Below, in pieces: positions 1-12,752 of a stretch of DNA of 64,000 nucleotides. How positions within the stretch are numbered: the stretch's first letter is position 1; each line of letters starts with the position of its first letter. This stretch comes from Aestuariivivens sediminis. GTDB taxonomy: Bacteria > Bacteroidota > Bacteroidia > Flavobacteriales > Flavobacteriaceae. Under the pieces are notes generated by a model. That model made no database searches. It was not told the origin of the DNA and worked only from the letters and a program-made list of their open reading frames with translations. The position numbers were made by a program, and so were the translations under genes. The DNA is taken from NCBI RefSeq assembly GCF_022662105.1, contig NZ_JAKMCP010000001.1, forward strand, positions 496,001-560,000. Direction: 5' to 3'.

Positions 1-2262
1 GGGATCGCTCCAATACTGGTTATCCCTGGAAGCAATAACTTTAAGGGTATACTTCCCGGGGGAAAGCCCGGCAAAATTAATTTCATTCCTATTCTGTAAA
101 TCTATCCATTCATCCTGATAGCCCTCCAATACATATTTGTACTTAATATTGAGCTTACCCAAAAAATCGTTGGAAACAAATCTGGTGGAGAAAAAATCTT
201 CCTTGTGTGTTAATTTTATATTCCTGGCATAATTAAAGTTTTTTTCCAAAATGGTATGACCCGGTTTATATTGAATGATCTCATTATTGACCCTCAAGGT
301 TGTAAAGATGATTTCCGGAACGGTAATAAAATCCTTGATGTTTCCGGGATTAAAAAACGTGACATTATCGATTCCGCCAAAGTAGATGATTTCATTTTTG
401 TAATTAAAAAAACTTTTATTGTTAAAGGACGTCGAACGCACACCATTGATGTCTCCATAACTTATAATGATCTTATCATAGGGATTATATCTTACAATCT
501 CTGTATGTGTACTCAACCATAAATTAGATTTCTCATCAAAAGTCAGTGAACAAATAAAATCACTATTCAGACCCTCATTTTTGGTAATGACATCCTCAAT
601 AATAAGATTGTTCCCGTTGTAGTTCAGTTTGATCAATCCGTTAGGCGTAGCCAACCAAATGGTACTTCCCTTGATCTCTGTTGCATTAATAATGACACTG
701 GGTAATTTCCCATCTAAAATTTGGGATTGATGGATGAAGGTTTTTTTATTTCTATCGAACAAGTGTAAACCGTTATAGCTGCTTACCCAAACATTGCCAT
801 AATCGTCCTTTTTAATTGAGGTTATCCTGTCGCTTTCAATTTTGTTTTCATTCTGAAGTCTTTCAGAATATATCGTATAGTTGCCAACATCATCCAACTG
901 ATCTAAATCCACAATGGCCAGCCCTAATTGCTGTGAACCGATATAAAGCGTGTTCTCTTCAATTAAAAACGAAGTAACCTTGTTAAACCTGACCTTGGAT
1001 TTAAATAGGATTGTCCCGGATGCCAGATCGAAAATGTAAAACCCATCGGCAGTACCGATATATAACTTATTCTGGTGTTCATACAGGACATTGACCTTTA
1101 CCACTCCTATGTCCTCGATTAGGGACAAATCCGAGAAACTTTTTCCATAATAAAGTCCGTAAAAGGTTCCTACAAAAAGGGTACTTTCCGATTTATAAAT
1201 ACTCGTGCAGTTTAAATAGCTCTTTAAGTTTTTATCTTTTATGAATTTATCGGCGTTTTCAAACCCATTGCCTTCCATTAATTTCACCACACCTCCATTG
1301 GCCGTGGCCAACCAGGTCACGTTATTTTTATCGTGATGTATACTTAAAATGGTATTGTAATTGGCGCTTATTTTATCTGAACTACTGGAAATCAGATCTA
1401 TTTTACTGAATCTGGTCAAATTTTCATTACTCCTGTAAACGCCTTGACCCCAGGTACCTATCCATAATCTGTTGTATCGGTCCAAAGATAATTTCCTTGA
1501 GAAATTACTACTCACCTGTGTTTCCAACTCATCAATCGACCCTGTATTGTAATTATAACTGTAGAGTTTAGATTCGGCACCGGATACCCCAATCCAAACC
1601 TTATTACGACTTTTATCTGAAAGTAAATCGGTGACTTGCCTTCTTAAATTGTGGGATATGATATTTTGGCTCTCCCAGTCTAAAACATGTGCATTATTAC
1701 CACTACAAAACCACATATTATCGTTAAAGTCCCGTTCTATGCTATATATGGCCTGATAAAACTTATATTGCTTTATGAGAACCTCATGCTCAGGATCAAT
1801 GACAAAAACACCGTTTTGCCAGGTACCCACCCAAATGTGTCCATCTTTATCTTGTGAAATGGCCGTAATTCTCAAGTCACCCTCATTGGCCAGATCAATG
1901 ACATTATTATAATTCTTAATGTAGTTATTTTTAATATCCAGATAAGACAGCCCCCCGCTTTTGGTTCCTATCCATAAATTAGACGCCTTGTCCATAAACA
2001 ACACTTCAATATTTTCATTCAACAGGGCCTCATAGGGTTCACCTGGCTTTATATATTCATAATCATAGCCGTTAAATTTGGTGATGCCGTTTTCGGTACC
2101 CATCCACTTCATGTTCAAATCATCACTCACAATACTGGGTACATAATTATGGGAGAGTCCCTGCTTTGTTGTGATGAAATCAATAACGTAGTTGAGTTTA
2201 TTTTCCTGGGAGAAACTAGAAAAAGAAAATAATACAAAAATTAAAATAAATATGCGTTTCAT
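1..2262 (-). CDS. Hybrid two-component system sensor, periplasmic propeller part (partial)
   Basis: The frame is open from ATG at 2262-2260 to the window edge (754 codons), so the C-terminus is missing. A hydrophobic signal peptide (about residues 3-20) is followed by many Reg_prop repeats of the form LWIGT..GL (for example LWIGTKSGGLSYLD, IWVGTWQNGVFVID, LWIGTWGQGVYR). Near the edge is a Y_Y_Y domain (YVLEGYQDEWIDL, then INFAGLSPGKYTLKV). In known HTCS proteins this order continues into a membrane helix, histidine kinase, receiver and AraC domain, and the propeller senses oligosaccharides released from a polysaccharide. It diverges from the sulfatase/GH2 genes and is the likely regulator of that locus. 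The kinase half is inferred. Confidence 0.9.
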   Translation of the reverse strand, partial: MKRIFILIFVLFSFSSFSQENKLNYVIDFITTKQGLSHNYVPSIVSDDLNMKWMGTENGITKFNGYDYEYIKPGEPYEALLNENIEVLFMDKASNLWIGTKSGGLSYLDIKNNYIKNYNNVIDLANEGDLRITAISQDKDGHIWVGTWQNGVFVIDPEHEVLIKQYKFYQAIYSIERDFNDNMWFCSGNNAHVLDWESQNIISHNLRRQVTDLLSDKSRNKVWIGVSGAESKLYSYNYNTGSIDELETQVSSNFSRKLSLDRYNRLWIGTWGQGVYRSNENLTRFSKIDLISSSSDKISANYNTILSIHHDKNNVTWLATANGGVVKLMEGNGFENADKFIKDKNLKSYLNCTSIYKSESTLFVGTFYGLYYGKSFSDLSLIEDIGVVKVNVLYEHQNKLYIGTADGFYIFDLASGTILFKSKVRFNKVTSFLIEENTLYIGSQQLGLAIVDLDQLDDVGNYTIYSERLQNENKIESDRITSIKKDDYGNVWVSSYNGLHLFDRNKKTFIHQSQILDGKLPSVIINATEIKGSTIWLATPNGLIKLNYNGNNLIIEDVITKNEGLNSDFICSLTFDEKSNLWLSTHTEIVRYNPYDKIIISYGDINGVRSTSFNNKSFFNYKNEIIYFGGIDNVTFFNPGNIKDFITVPEIIFTTLRVNNEIIQYKPGHTILEKNFNYARNIKLTHKEDFFSTRFVSNDFLGKLNIKYKYVLEGYQDEWIDLQNRNEINFAGLSPGKYTLKVIASRDNQYWSDP

Positions 2263-2579
2263 TGGATACACCATCTTCGATAAAACTTAAAGCATCTCAA
2301 ATGATTATGGTTTACCTTACACCTTATGTAAATCACAATCTATTAAATTTAAGGAGATATTTTAAATTAGGGACCAAATTAGTCAAAATTAATGAGGGTA
2401 CGCGCATACCCCTATCATTGGATATCCATAAAACATTTTAAATCAATGATTTAAAAAATATATTGACCGCATTGTTACCCTAATTTGAGCACATTATCCC
2501 CTTCCATTTAACTTGAAAACTCTATATTTGAAGCACTTACTGATTTAATATAACCATTAATTCCAGGGTCGTTAAACAC
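2263..2579. other. Divergent intergenic region between HTCS and sulfatase genes
   Basis: This gene-free region of 317 bases is very AT-rich. It holds the -7 element at 2523-2530 for the rightward genes and a short inverted repeat GGGTA/TACCC at 2396-2411 around CGCGCA. Such a site between a sensor-regulator and its likely targets could be an operator, but one 5-bp repeat is weak evidence. I found no convincing promoter for the leftward gene. Confidence 0.5.
2523..2530 (+). promoter_or_regulatory. Bacteroidetes -7 promoter element for the sulfatase genes
   Basis: TATATTTG matches the Bacteroidetes -7 consensus TAnnTTTG exactly and lies 49 bases before the first sulfatase start. No clear -33 TTG stands at the usual 19-23 base distance, so only half of the promoter is visible. 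This is consistent with activator-dependent transcription. Confidence 0.5.
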
Positions 2580-3980
2580 ATGAAAAAAATAGTCCTATTC
2601 TTCAGTTTCATACTTTTTGGGTTGGTCTCTGTTAAAAGCCAAAATTCGCCGAACATTATCATTATTCTTGTTGATGATCTGGGTTATGCCGATGTTGGAT
2701 TTAACGGATGCAAGGATATCCCCACACCCAACATCGATAAAATTGCTGCAGAAGGGGTTACCTTTACCAATGCCTATGTGAGCTATGCCGTTTGTGGCCC
2801 CAGCAGGGCGGGCTTGATCACCGGGCGTTATCAGGACCGCTTTGGGTTTGGAAGAAATCCGTTGTTTGCACCAAACGATCCGAACATGGGTCTGCCCCTT
2901 TCTGAAGAAACTTTAGCTGAAGCTTTAAACAAAGCCCATTACAAATCTGTAGCCCTTGGAAAATGGCATTTGGGCGCCCATGAATCGTTACGCCCCTTGA
3001 AAAGAGGGTTCGATGACTTTTTTGGCTTTTTAACCGGAGGGCATCAGTATTTTCCTCATGAGTGGACCTTAAAAGACGAATATGAGGTTAAAAAACAGTT
3101 CGATGCCTATAAGACCAAATTGCTTCGCAATAATACCCGAATAGAAGAACAGGACTATTTAACGGATGCCTTATCGAGGGAAGCCGTTTCTTATATCAAA
3201 AAATACAAAAGTCAACCCTTTTTTATGTATCTCGCTTATAATGCACCACATACGCCATTACAAGCCACCGAACGCTATTTGAAACGGTTTGAGCACATAA
3301 AAGATAATAACAGAAAAACCTACGCCGCTATGGTAAGTGCCGTAGATGACGGTGTTGGAAACATACTGAACACCCTGGATACCCTTGGAATTGCTGAAAA
3401 TACGATGATTTTCTTTTTATCGGATAATGGGGGTCCCGAAAATGTAAATGCATCCAACAATGGTCCGCTTAGAGGGGGCAAAGGAAAACTCTTTGAGGGG
3501 GGTATCCGCGTTCCATTTGCTATGCGTTGGCCGGATAGAATAAAAGATGGCCTGGTTTATCATGCCCCTGTGATATCATTGGACATATTTGCCACAAGTA
3601 TTGCACACACCTCAACACCCATTAAGACCAGAAACCCCATAGACGGCGTTAATTTAATACCTTATGTAACCGGTGATGAACAAGGTGCCCCGCATGACTA
3701 TGTATTCTGGAGAAAATTTGATGCCAATGAACATGCCGTCAGGCAAAGTGAAGGCCCTAAAATGGTCTCTTTAAAGGGTAAAAACATGTTATTTAACCTT
3801 GCCAATGACTTATCTGAAGCGCATGCTGAAATACCTCCGAATAGTGTATCTTCCAAAACGATTGAAGCAAAGTATACCTCCTGGGAAAACAGTATGATGG
3901 ATCCCGTTTTCTTGGGGCTAGGTGAAGATAAGGCTTATAACACCATGCATCCTGATCGATTTGAAAGAAAAAAGAATTAG
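2580..3980 (+). CDS. Secreted S1-family sulfatase
   Basis: This 466-residue protein has a signal peptide (residues 1-20). The type I sulfatase signature is CGPSR at residues 72-76, where the Cys is converted to formylglycine. The early metal site is VDDLGY (Asp32, Asp33), and the FLSDNGGPE block supplies the second metal ligands. It should remove sulfate esters from a sulfated glycan in the periplasm, and needs a formylglycine-generating enzyme encoded elsewhere. It is 23 bases upstream of a second sulfatase and shares an orientation with the GH2 gene, so they probably act on one sulfated polysaccharide. The exact S1 subfamily and the sugar are not determined. Confidence 0.92.
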   Translation: MKKIVLFFSFILFGLVSVKSQNSPNIIIILVDDLGYADVGFNGCKDIPTPNIDKIAAEGVTFTNAYVSYAVCGPSRAGLITGRYQDRFGFGRNPLFAPNDPNMGLPLSEETLAEALNKAHYKSVALGKWHLGAHESLRPLKRGFDDFFGFLTGGHQYFPHEWTLKDEYEVKKQFDAYKTKLLRNNTRIEEQDYLTDALSREAVSYIKKYKSQPFFMYLAYNAPHTPLQATERYLKRFEHIKDNNRKTYAAMVSAVDDGVGNILNTLDTLGIAENTMIFFLSDNGGPENVNASNNGPLRGGKGKLFEGGIRVPFAMRWPDRIKDGLVYHAPVISLDIFATSIAHTSTPIKTRNPIDGVNLIPYVTGDEQGAPHDYVFWRKFDANEHAVRQSEGPKMVSLKGKNMLFNLANDLSEAHAEIPPNSVSSKTIEAKYTSWENSMMDPVFLGLGEDKAYNTMHPDRFERKKN

Positions 3981-4003
3981 AACACATCAAAAAAGCAAAC
4001 TAA

Positions 4004-5566
4004 ATGAAAACCATACTTTATCCGCTTATTGCCTTATTTGTAATAACTTATTCATGCAAAAAACATCCGTCTGGTGAAGATGAGCAGGTTTCCGAACAGA
4101 CGGCGGTCCAAAGGCCGAATATTATTTTTATCTACGCCGACGATCTGGGTTATGGTGATGTTAGTGCCTATGGCGCCACCGAGATCCACACGCCAAATAT
4201 GGACAAGTTGGCCAATGGAGGGGTTCTTTTCACCAATGGATATGCCTCTTCGGCGACCTGTACCCCAAGCAGATATGCCTTGTTAACCGGAACCTATCCG
4301 TGGCGGAATAAAGATGCTAAAATATTGCCGGGAACCGCACCTTTGCTTATAGATACCGCACAGACCACTATTCCGAAAATGCTAAAAACGAAAGGGTATC
4401 ATACGGGAATTGTTGGGAAATGGCATTTAGGGCTGGGATCCGGTAATGTCGATTGGAATGCCCGCATCGCCCCCGGACCCAATGAGGTGGGTTTCGATTA
4501 CAGTTATATTATGGCCGCCACTCAGGACAGAGTTCCTACGGTGTACATAAAGAATGGTAAGGTAGACCATTTGGATCCGAACGATCCCATTGCCGTGGAT
4601 TACCAGAATAATTTTGAAGGCCAGCCCACAGGCAAGGACAACCCTGAATTATTGAAAATGAAATGGCATCATGGTCATAACAATTCCATTGTAAATGGAA
4701 TCCCCAGAATCGGATTTATGAAAGGTGGCGCCTCTGCAAAGTGGGTCGATGAAGATATGGCCGATACCTTCCTTAAAGAAGCTCAAGATTATATTAAACG
4801 TCAAAAGGATCATCCCTTTTTCCTATACTATGCCATGCAGCAACCCCATGTTCCCCGAACACCCCATGAACGCTTTGTGGGCACCTCCGGAATGGGACCC
4901 CGGGGTGATGTGATTATTGAAGCCGATTGGTGTATTGGAGAACTGCTTAAAACCTTGGAAGAGGAACAATTATTGGAAAATACCCTTATTGTTTTTTCCA
5001 GTGACAATGGTCCGGTTTTAAATGACGGATACTATGACGATGCGGTTGAAAAATTAGGAAACCATACCCCTGCAGGAGTCCTGCGCGGCGGTAAATACAG
5101 TCTTTTTGAAGCGGGTACACGAGTCCCCTTTGCAGTATATTGGAAAGGCACCATAGAACCCAAAACATCGGATGCCCTGGTTTGTCAGGTCGATCTTATG
5201 ACCTCTTTGGCTACTCTGGTTAATAGTGACCTGGAAGGGCCTGACAGTAAAGATTTACTTAAGGCCTTTTTAGGAAAAAGCGATACGGGAAGAGAGGCCC
5301 TGGTTATAGAAGCTACCTCCAGGACCGCATTGAGAATGGGTAATTGGGTTATGATCCCACCCTATCAGGGTCCTGCTAAAATTGCTGAAGTCAATATTGA
5401 AATTGGAAATGCCAAAACCTTCCAATTGTATAACCTGAACGATGATTTAAGTCAGAGGGTCAATCTTGCTGACCGCCATCCCGAAAAACTGGCCGACATG
5501 CTAAAGACTTTTGAAACCATCAGGGGAAAAGGGTATTCGAATACCAAAATGCTGGAATTAAAATAA
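4004..5566 (+). CDS. S1-family sulfatase lipoprotein
   Basis: This 520-residue protein has an N-terminal hydrophobic stretch ending in Cys18 (ITYSC), followed by KKHPSGEDE, a Lys/acidic tract like those that send flavobacterial lipoproteins to the cell surface. The active-site signature is CTPSR at residues 86-90, the metal-binding block is ADDLGYGD at about residue 45, and the late metal block is FSSDNGPV. It differs from the preceding sulfatase by long insertions in the middle, so it is probably of another subfamily and removes a different sulfate group. It is probably co-transcribed with the genes on both sides. Confidence 0.92.
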   Translation: MKTILYPLIALFVITYSCKKHPSGEDEQVSEQTAVQRPNIIFIYADDLGYGDVSAYGATEIHTPNMDKLANGGVLFTNGYASSATCTPSRYALLTGTYPWRNKDAKILPGTAPLLIDTAQTTIPKMLKTKGYHTGIVGKWHLGLGSGNVDWNARIAPGPNEVGFDYSYIMAATQDRVPTVYIKNGKVDHLDPNDPIAVDYQNNFEGQPTGKDNPELLKMKWHHGHNNSIVNGIPRIGFMKGGASAKWVDEDMADTFLKEAQDYIKRQKDHPFFLYYAMQQPHVPRTPHERFVGTSGMGPRGDVIIEADWCIGELLKTLEEEQLLENTLIVFSSDNGPVLNDGYYDDAVEKLGNHTPAGVLRGGKYSLFEAGTRVPFAVYWKGTIEPKTSDALVCQVDLMTSLATLVNSDLEGPDSKDLLKAFLGKSDTGREALVIEATSRTALRMGNWVMIPPYQGPAKIAEVNIEIGNAKTFQLYNLNDDLSQRVNLADRHPEKLADMLKTFETIRGKGYSNTKMLELK

Positions 5567-5643
5567 ATAAAGATATTGTTCAGGGAATGGCGGGTTATCA
5601 AATACCCAAAACCTAGCACCTGGTCCAAACAACTAAACCATAA

Positions 5644-8829
<3,186 letters not shown>

Positions 8830-8858
8830 GCCTTAAAAAACGAGATACCAATTAAGGC
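8830..8858 (+). terminator. Inverted repeat after the GH2 gene
   Basis: GCCTTAA (8830-8836) and TTAAGGC (8852-8858) form a perfect 7-bp stem with a 15-base loop directly after the GH2 stop codon. There is no T-tract, so it may only stabilise the 3' end. Confidence 0.3.
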
Positions 8859-9042
8859 GGTGGCCTGTAGGGTCGCGTGTGTTCCGGTATGACCTGGTTA
8901 AATCATAAAAATCAGAAACATTTATAGCTTTTATAGTGGGATTATTTATCACTTAGATGGGGTTTTAGACCCTTATTTTGATAAAATTTTAGTAAAATTG
9001 TAGGCGTCTAAAACTCAATTAAACCCGACAACACTATAAGTA

Positions 9043-10971
9043 ATGAGTAATTATCACATAAAGCATTTAGAGGAGTACTATCAAGTTTACAGAAAATCCG
9101 TTAGAGAACCTGAAAATTTTTGGGAAGAAGTGGCCGAAGAACATTTTATGTGGCATAAAAAATGGGATAAGGTTCTGAGCTGGGATTTTTCAAAACCGGA
9201 AATAAAATGGTTTGAAGGGGCCCAATTAAACATCACAGAAAATTGTATCGACAGACACTTGCCTACACGAGGCCATAAAACTGCCATTCTATTTGAACCG
9301 AATGACCCCAACGCATCGGCAGAAGCCATTACGTACAACGAATTGAGTGCGCGCGTCAATAAATTTGCCAACGTCCTAAAAAGTCAAGGTGTAACGAAAG
9401 GCGATAGGGTATGCATTTATTTGCCCATGATACCGGAACTGGCCATATCGGTTTTGGCCTGTGCACGTATTGGAGCCATTCATTCCGTAGTTTTTGCCGG
9501 ATTTTCGTCTACGGCTTTATCGACCCGAATTAATGATTGTGATTGTAAGATGGTGATTACCAGTGATGGCTCTTATCGGGGGGCCAAAACCATCGACCTT
9601 AAAGGCATCGTAGATGAAGCTCTGGAAAGTTGTCCCAACGTGAAAACGGTATTAGTGGCGCAACGGATACAGGCCGACATTTCTATGAAAGCGGGTAGGG
9701 ACCAATGGCTTCAGCCGCTCTTGGACGAGGCTTCCGCGAATTGTAAAGCCGAGATCATGAATGCTGAAGATCCGCTCTTCATATTATATACCTCCGGATC
9801 AACCGGAAAACCAAAAGGCATGGTACACACTACTGCCGGTTATATGGTTTATGCGGCATACACCTTTAAAAATGTTTTTCAATACCGGGAAAATGATGTG
9901 TATTGGTGTACTGCCGATATTGGATGGATTACCGGACACAGTTACATTGTTTATGGCCCCTTGGCCAATGGTGCCACTACCATTATGTTCGAAGGCGTCC
10001 CCAGTTACCCTGATTTTGGTCGTTTCTGGGAAATAGTGGAAAAACATAAAGTCAATCAGTTTTATACCGCCCCCACGGCCATTCGAGCATTGGCAAAGCA
10101 AGGTGTGGAACTGGTGGAAAAATACGATTTAACCTCCTTAAAAGTGCTAGGTTCCGTAGGGGAACCCATTAACGAGGAAGCCTGGCATTGGTATAATGAC
10201 AATGTAGGGAAAAAACAAAGCCCTATTGTGGATACCTGGTGGCAGACTGAAACCGGGGGTATCATGATTAGCCCTATTCCTTTTGTAACCCCTACAAAAC
10301 CAACCTATGCCACCTTACCATTTATAGGCATTCAGCCGGCTTTAATGGATGAAAACGGAGAAGAGCTTAAGGGCAATCAAGTGAATGGCAGACTTTGTAT
10401 TAAATTCCCGTGGCCAAGTATAGCCAGAACCATTTGGGGCGATCACCAACGCTATAAGGATACCTATTTTTCGGCCTTTGAAAATAAATATTTTACGGGG
10501 GATGGTGCCTTGAGGGATGAGGTTGGGTATTACAGAATTACAGGACGTGTGGATGATGTGATTATCGTATCCGGACATAATTTAGGAACGGCTCCTATAG
10601 AAGATGCCATTAATGAGCATCCGGCAGTTGCAGAATCGGCTATTGTTGGCTTCCCTCATGACGTAAAGGGAAATGCCCTTTATGGCTATGTCATTTTAAA
10701 GGATGTCGGAGAAACACGGGATCACAACAACTTAAGGAAAGAGATCAATCAGATCATTACCGAACACATTGGTCCTATTGCCAAATTGGATAAAATTCAA
10801 TTTACTGAAGGCCTGCCGAAAACACGTTCCGGTAAAATTATGAGGCGTATTTTACGTAAAATTGCCCATAACGATACCAGCAATTTGGGGGATACCAGTA
10901 CCTTACTCAATCCGGAAGTGGTAGAAAGCATCATTGAAGGGGCTAAAAAGGCGCAAAATACGAATTGGTAA
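9043..10971 (+). CDS. acs: Acetyl-CoA synthetase
   Basis: This 642-residue protein has the usual length of Acs. It activates acetate to acetyl-AMP and then acetyl-CoA. Visible motifs are the adenylate-forming P-loop YTSGSTGKPKG (residues 249-259), the WWQTETGG block (from residue 399), the hinge region ITGRVDDVI and the C-terminal RSGKIMRR, whose Lys598 corresponds to the catalytic lysine that is reversibly acetylated in characterised Acs enzymes. It stands alone: a 213-base gap lies upstream and a terminator follows at 11005. Confidence 0.97.
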   Translation: MSNYHIKHLEEYYQVYRKSVREPENFWEEVAEEHFMWHKKWDKVLSWDFSKPEIKWFEGAQLNITENCIDRHLPTRGHKTAILFEPNDPNASAEAITYNELSARVNKFANVLKSQGVTKGDRVCIYLPMIPELAISVLACARIGAIHSVVFAGFSSTALSTRINDCDCKMVITSDGSYRGAKTIDLKGIVDEALESCPNVKTVLVAQRIQADISMKAGRDQWLQPLLDEASANCKAEIMNAEDPLFILYTSGSTGKPKGMVHTTAGYMVYAAYTFKNVFQYRENDVYWCTADIGWITGHSYIVYGPLANGATTIMFEGVPSYPDFGRFWEIVEKHKVNQFYTAPTAIRALAKQGVELVEKYDLTSLKVLGSVGEPINEEAWHWYNDNVGKKQSPIVDTWWQTETGGIMISPIPFVTPTKPTYATLPFIGIQPALMDENGEELKGNQVNGRLCIKFPWPSIARTIWGDHQRYKDTYFSAFENKYFTGDGALRDEVGYYRITGRVDDVIIVSGHNLGTAPIEDAINEHPAVAESAIVGFPHDVKGNALYGYVILKDVGETRDHNNLRKEINQIITEHIGPIAKLDKIQFTEGLPKTRSGKIMRRILRKIAHNDTSNLGDTSTLLNPEVVESIIEGAKKAQNTNW

Positions 10972-11004
10972 TTCCTTCTGGTTCCCCATTGTTAAAACCT
11001 GTCT

Positions 11005-11036
11005 TACCCTATTCAAAAAAAGTTTAGGGTATTTTT
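11005..11036 (+). terminator. Rho-independent terminator after acs
   Basis: TACCCTA (11005-11011) pairs with TAGGGTA (11025-11031) across a 13-base loop and is followed by TTTTT. It lies 34 bases after the acs stop codon. Confidence 0.65.
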
Positions 11037-11146
11037 CATATCAACGATTTAAGTCTTCCTGTGGTTTATAATCCCTATTATTGTTAAGTCGTCATTTTTA
11101 TTTCGACTACAAGTTTTAGATTTTTATCTTTAGACAAAATATTTTT

Positions 11147-11482
11147 ATGCAAAACACCTATTACGACCCGGCAGATTTAAAAAAATTTGGTGCCATAAGG
11201 GAATGGAACCAAGAATTAGGCGATAAATTTTTTGAGTACTACAATAGTGTATTTGAAGAAGGATCCCTTTCGGCACGAGAAAAATCTTTAATTGCGCTGG
11301 CCGTGTCCCATACGGTTCAATGTCCGTATTGCATTGATGCCTATACCCATGATGGGCTTCAGCGCGGTGTGACCAAAGAAGAAATGATGGAGGCCTTACA
11401 TGTAGCAGCGGCAATTCGTGGAGGAGCCTCTCTGGTGCATGGGGTACAAATGATGAATAAAATGAATAAGTTGGATGGATGA
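11147..11482 (+). CDS. Carboxymuconolactone decarboxylase/AhpD-like protein of arsenosugar cluster
   Basis: This 111-residue protein is one AhpD/CMD-like domain. The redox pair is C59-P-Y-C62, with His68 six residues on and a Glu at about position 45, the arrangement of AhpD-type peroxidase-related proteins. A member of this family recurs beside ArsM and ArsS in arsenosugar operons and is described as peroxidase-like. Its substrate is not established. It is the first gene of the cluster, and 207 non-coding bases separate it from arsS. A weak -7-like element TATCTTTA at 11125-11132 (one mismatch to TAnnTTTG) could be its promoter. Confidence 0.85.
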   Translation: MQNTYYDPADLKKFGAIREWNQELGDKFFEYYNSVFEEGSLSAREKSLIALAVSHTVQCPYCIDAYTHDGLQRGVTKEEMMEALHVAAAIRGGASLVHGVQMMNKMNKLDG

Positions 11483-11604
11483 GCCCTTCCTAACCTGCCT
11501 CCCCAAAAAGTGGAAGATGGTGCTTGCCCCTCTGGGATGTGGAAGGCTAAAAACCCACTACAGGTTTGGGAACACTATACCATTTCCGGGCTTGGAGGTC
11601 TTTT

Positions 11605-11631
11605 CCTGCCTACCTGCGGATGGCAGGCAGG
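11605..11631. repeat. CCTGCC palindromic repeat copy 1
   Basis: The stretch starts with CCTGCC, ends with GGCAGG, and has ACCTGCGG and GGCAGGCAGG inside. A shorter relative is at 29899-29914. Both lie in non-coding DNA and can fold, which suggests a small dispersed repeat of this genome. Confidence 0.5.
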
Positions 11632-11689
11632 TTTTAGTTCGTTTTTTGGACCGGCAAAAAAATAAACGAATAAAAAAATTGTTTTTTAT

Positions 11690-12745
11690 ATGATCAAAAA
11701 ATCCCTTCATAAACGCGAAAACGAATTAGCCAATAGCCATAGGCAATTGGAAATTTTATCCAATGGCATCTTCCAAAATGGGGGGTTGCCCACGTTTAAA
11801 ACTAAAATTTCCGAGACCGGTCAATTTCCCCTGAAAGCCAAGACGCTGGAAGTCCTCCAGATTAATTTAGGCTATATGTGCAATCAGGTCTGTTCACATT
11901 GTCATGTCGATGCGGGCCCCGACCGGAAAGAAGTCATGACCCGCGAAACCATGCAATACTGCCTGGAGGCTATTGAAGGCAGCGGAGCACACACCCTGGA
12001 TTTTACCGGTGGTGCCCCGGAAATGAATCCTAATTTCCGTTGGTTTGTGGAAGAGGCTTCCCAATTGGGAATAAACGATTTTATTGTTCGTTCGAATTTA
12101 ACCATTATTGAAGCCAATAAAACCTATTATGATTTGCCTGAATTCTTCAAAAGGCACAACATCCACATTGTAAGTTCATTGCCCCATTGGACTCGTGGCA
12201 AAACGGATAAGCAGCGCGGTGCTGGGGTGTTTGAAAAATCCATTAGTGCCTTAAAAAAATTAAACGCCATAGGATATGGCATGCCGGATAGCCCATTGCG
12301 ATTGGACCTGGTATACAATCCCTCAGGAGCTTTTCTGCCTGCCAACCAAAATGCCATGGAAAAAGACTTCAAAAAAATCCTTCTGGAGGAATTTGGAATT
12401 CATTTTCATCATTTGTTCGCGATCACTAATTTACCCATCAGCCGGTTTTTAGATTATCTGATTGCTTCAGAAAATTATGAAGATTATATGTATCAACTGG
12501 TCGAGTCCTTTAATCCGGAAGCCGTACGAAACGTCATGTGCACCAATACACTTTCGGTGAGTTGGGATGGGTATTTATTCGACTGTGATTTTAATCAAAT
12601 GCTGGAATTACCCGTCCGACATAAGATCAAACATATTTCAGAATACAATCAAGAGCTTCTTGAAGGCAGAGACATCGTTATTTCACAACACTGCTATGGT
12701 TGTACCGCAGGTGCAGGCAGTAGTTGTCAGGGCACCCTGGCTTGA
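11690..12745 (+). CDS. arsS: Arsenosugar biosynthesis radical SAM protein ArsS
   Basis: This 351-residue radical SAM enzyme has the cluster-binding motif C64-x3-C68-x2-C71 (CNQVCSHC) and the glycine-rich DFTGGAPE block. The tail carries several cysteines (HCYGCTAGAGSSC), as in SPASM-like or extended ArsS proteins. In characterised systems ArsS joins the 5'-deoxyadenosyl group to dimethylarsenic, giving the carbon-arsenic bond of arsenosugars. arsM, purine nucleoside phosphorylase and two glycosyltransferase-like genes downstream strongly support this role over other radical SAM functions. The start at 11690 follows an A-rich leader. Confidence 0.92.
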   Translation: MIKKSLHKRENELANSHRQLEILSNGIFQNGGLPTFKTKISETGQFPLKAKTLEVLQINLGYMCNQVCSHCHVDAGPDRKEVMTRETMQYCLEAIEGSGAHTLDFTGGAPEMNPNFRWFVEEASQLGINDFIVRSNLTIIEANKTYYDLPEFFKRHNIHIVSSLPHWTRGKTDKQRGAGVFEKSISALKKLNAIGYGMPDSPLRLDLVYNPSGAFLPANQNAMEKDFKKILLEEFGIHFHHLFAITNLPISRFLDYLIASENYEDYMYQLVESFNPEAVRNVMCTNTLSVSWDGYLFDCDFNQMLELPVRHKIKHISEYNQELLEGRDIVISQHCYGCTAGAGSSCQGTLA

Positions 12746-12752
12746 TTACTTT

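Noticed and set aside
256-522. 88-codon open frame on the + strand
   Set aside because: It lies antisense inside the open frame of the HTCS sensor, whose repeats are clear. It has no family character.
11475-11693. 72-codon open frame between the AhpD-like gene and arsS
   Set aside because: It overlaps the end of one gene and the start of the next, runs through the CCTGCC palindrome and has no recognisable protein pattern.
12567-12752. Upstream part of the rhodanese frame
   Set aside because: This extension lies wholly within arsS in another frame. The signal peptide and domain are complete from 12753.
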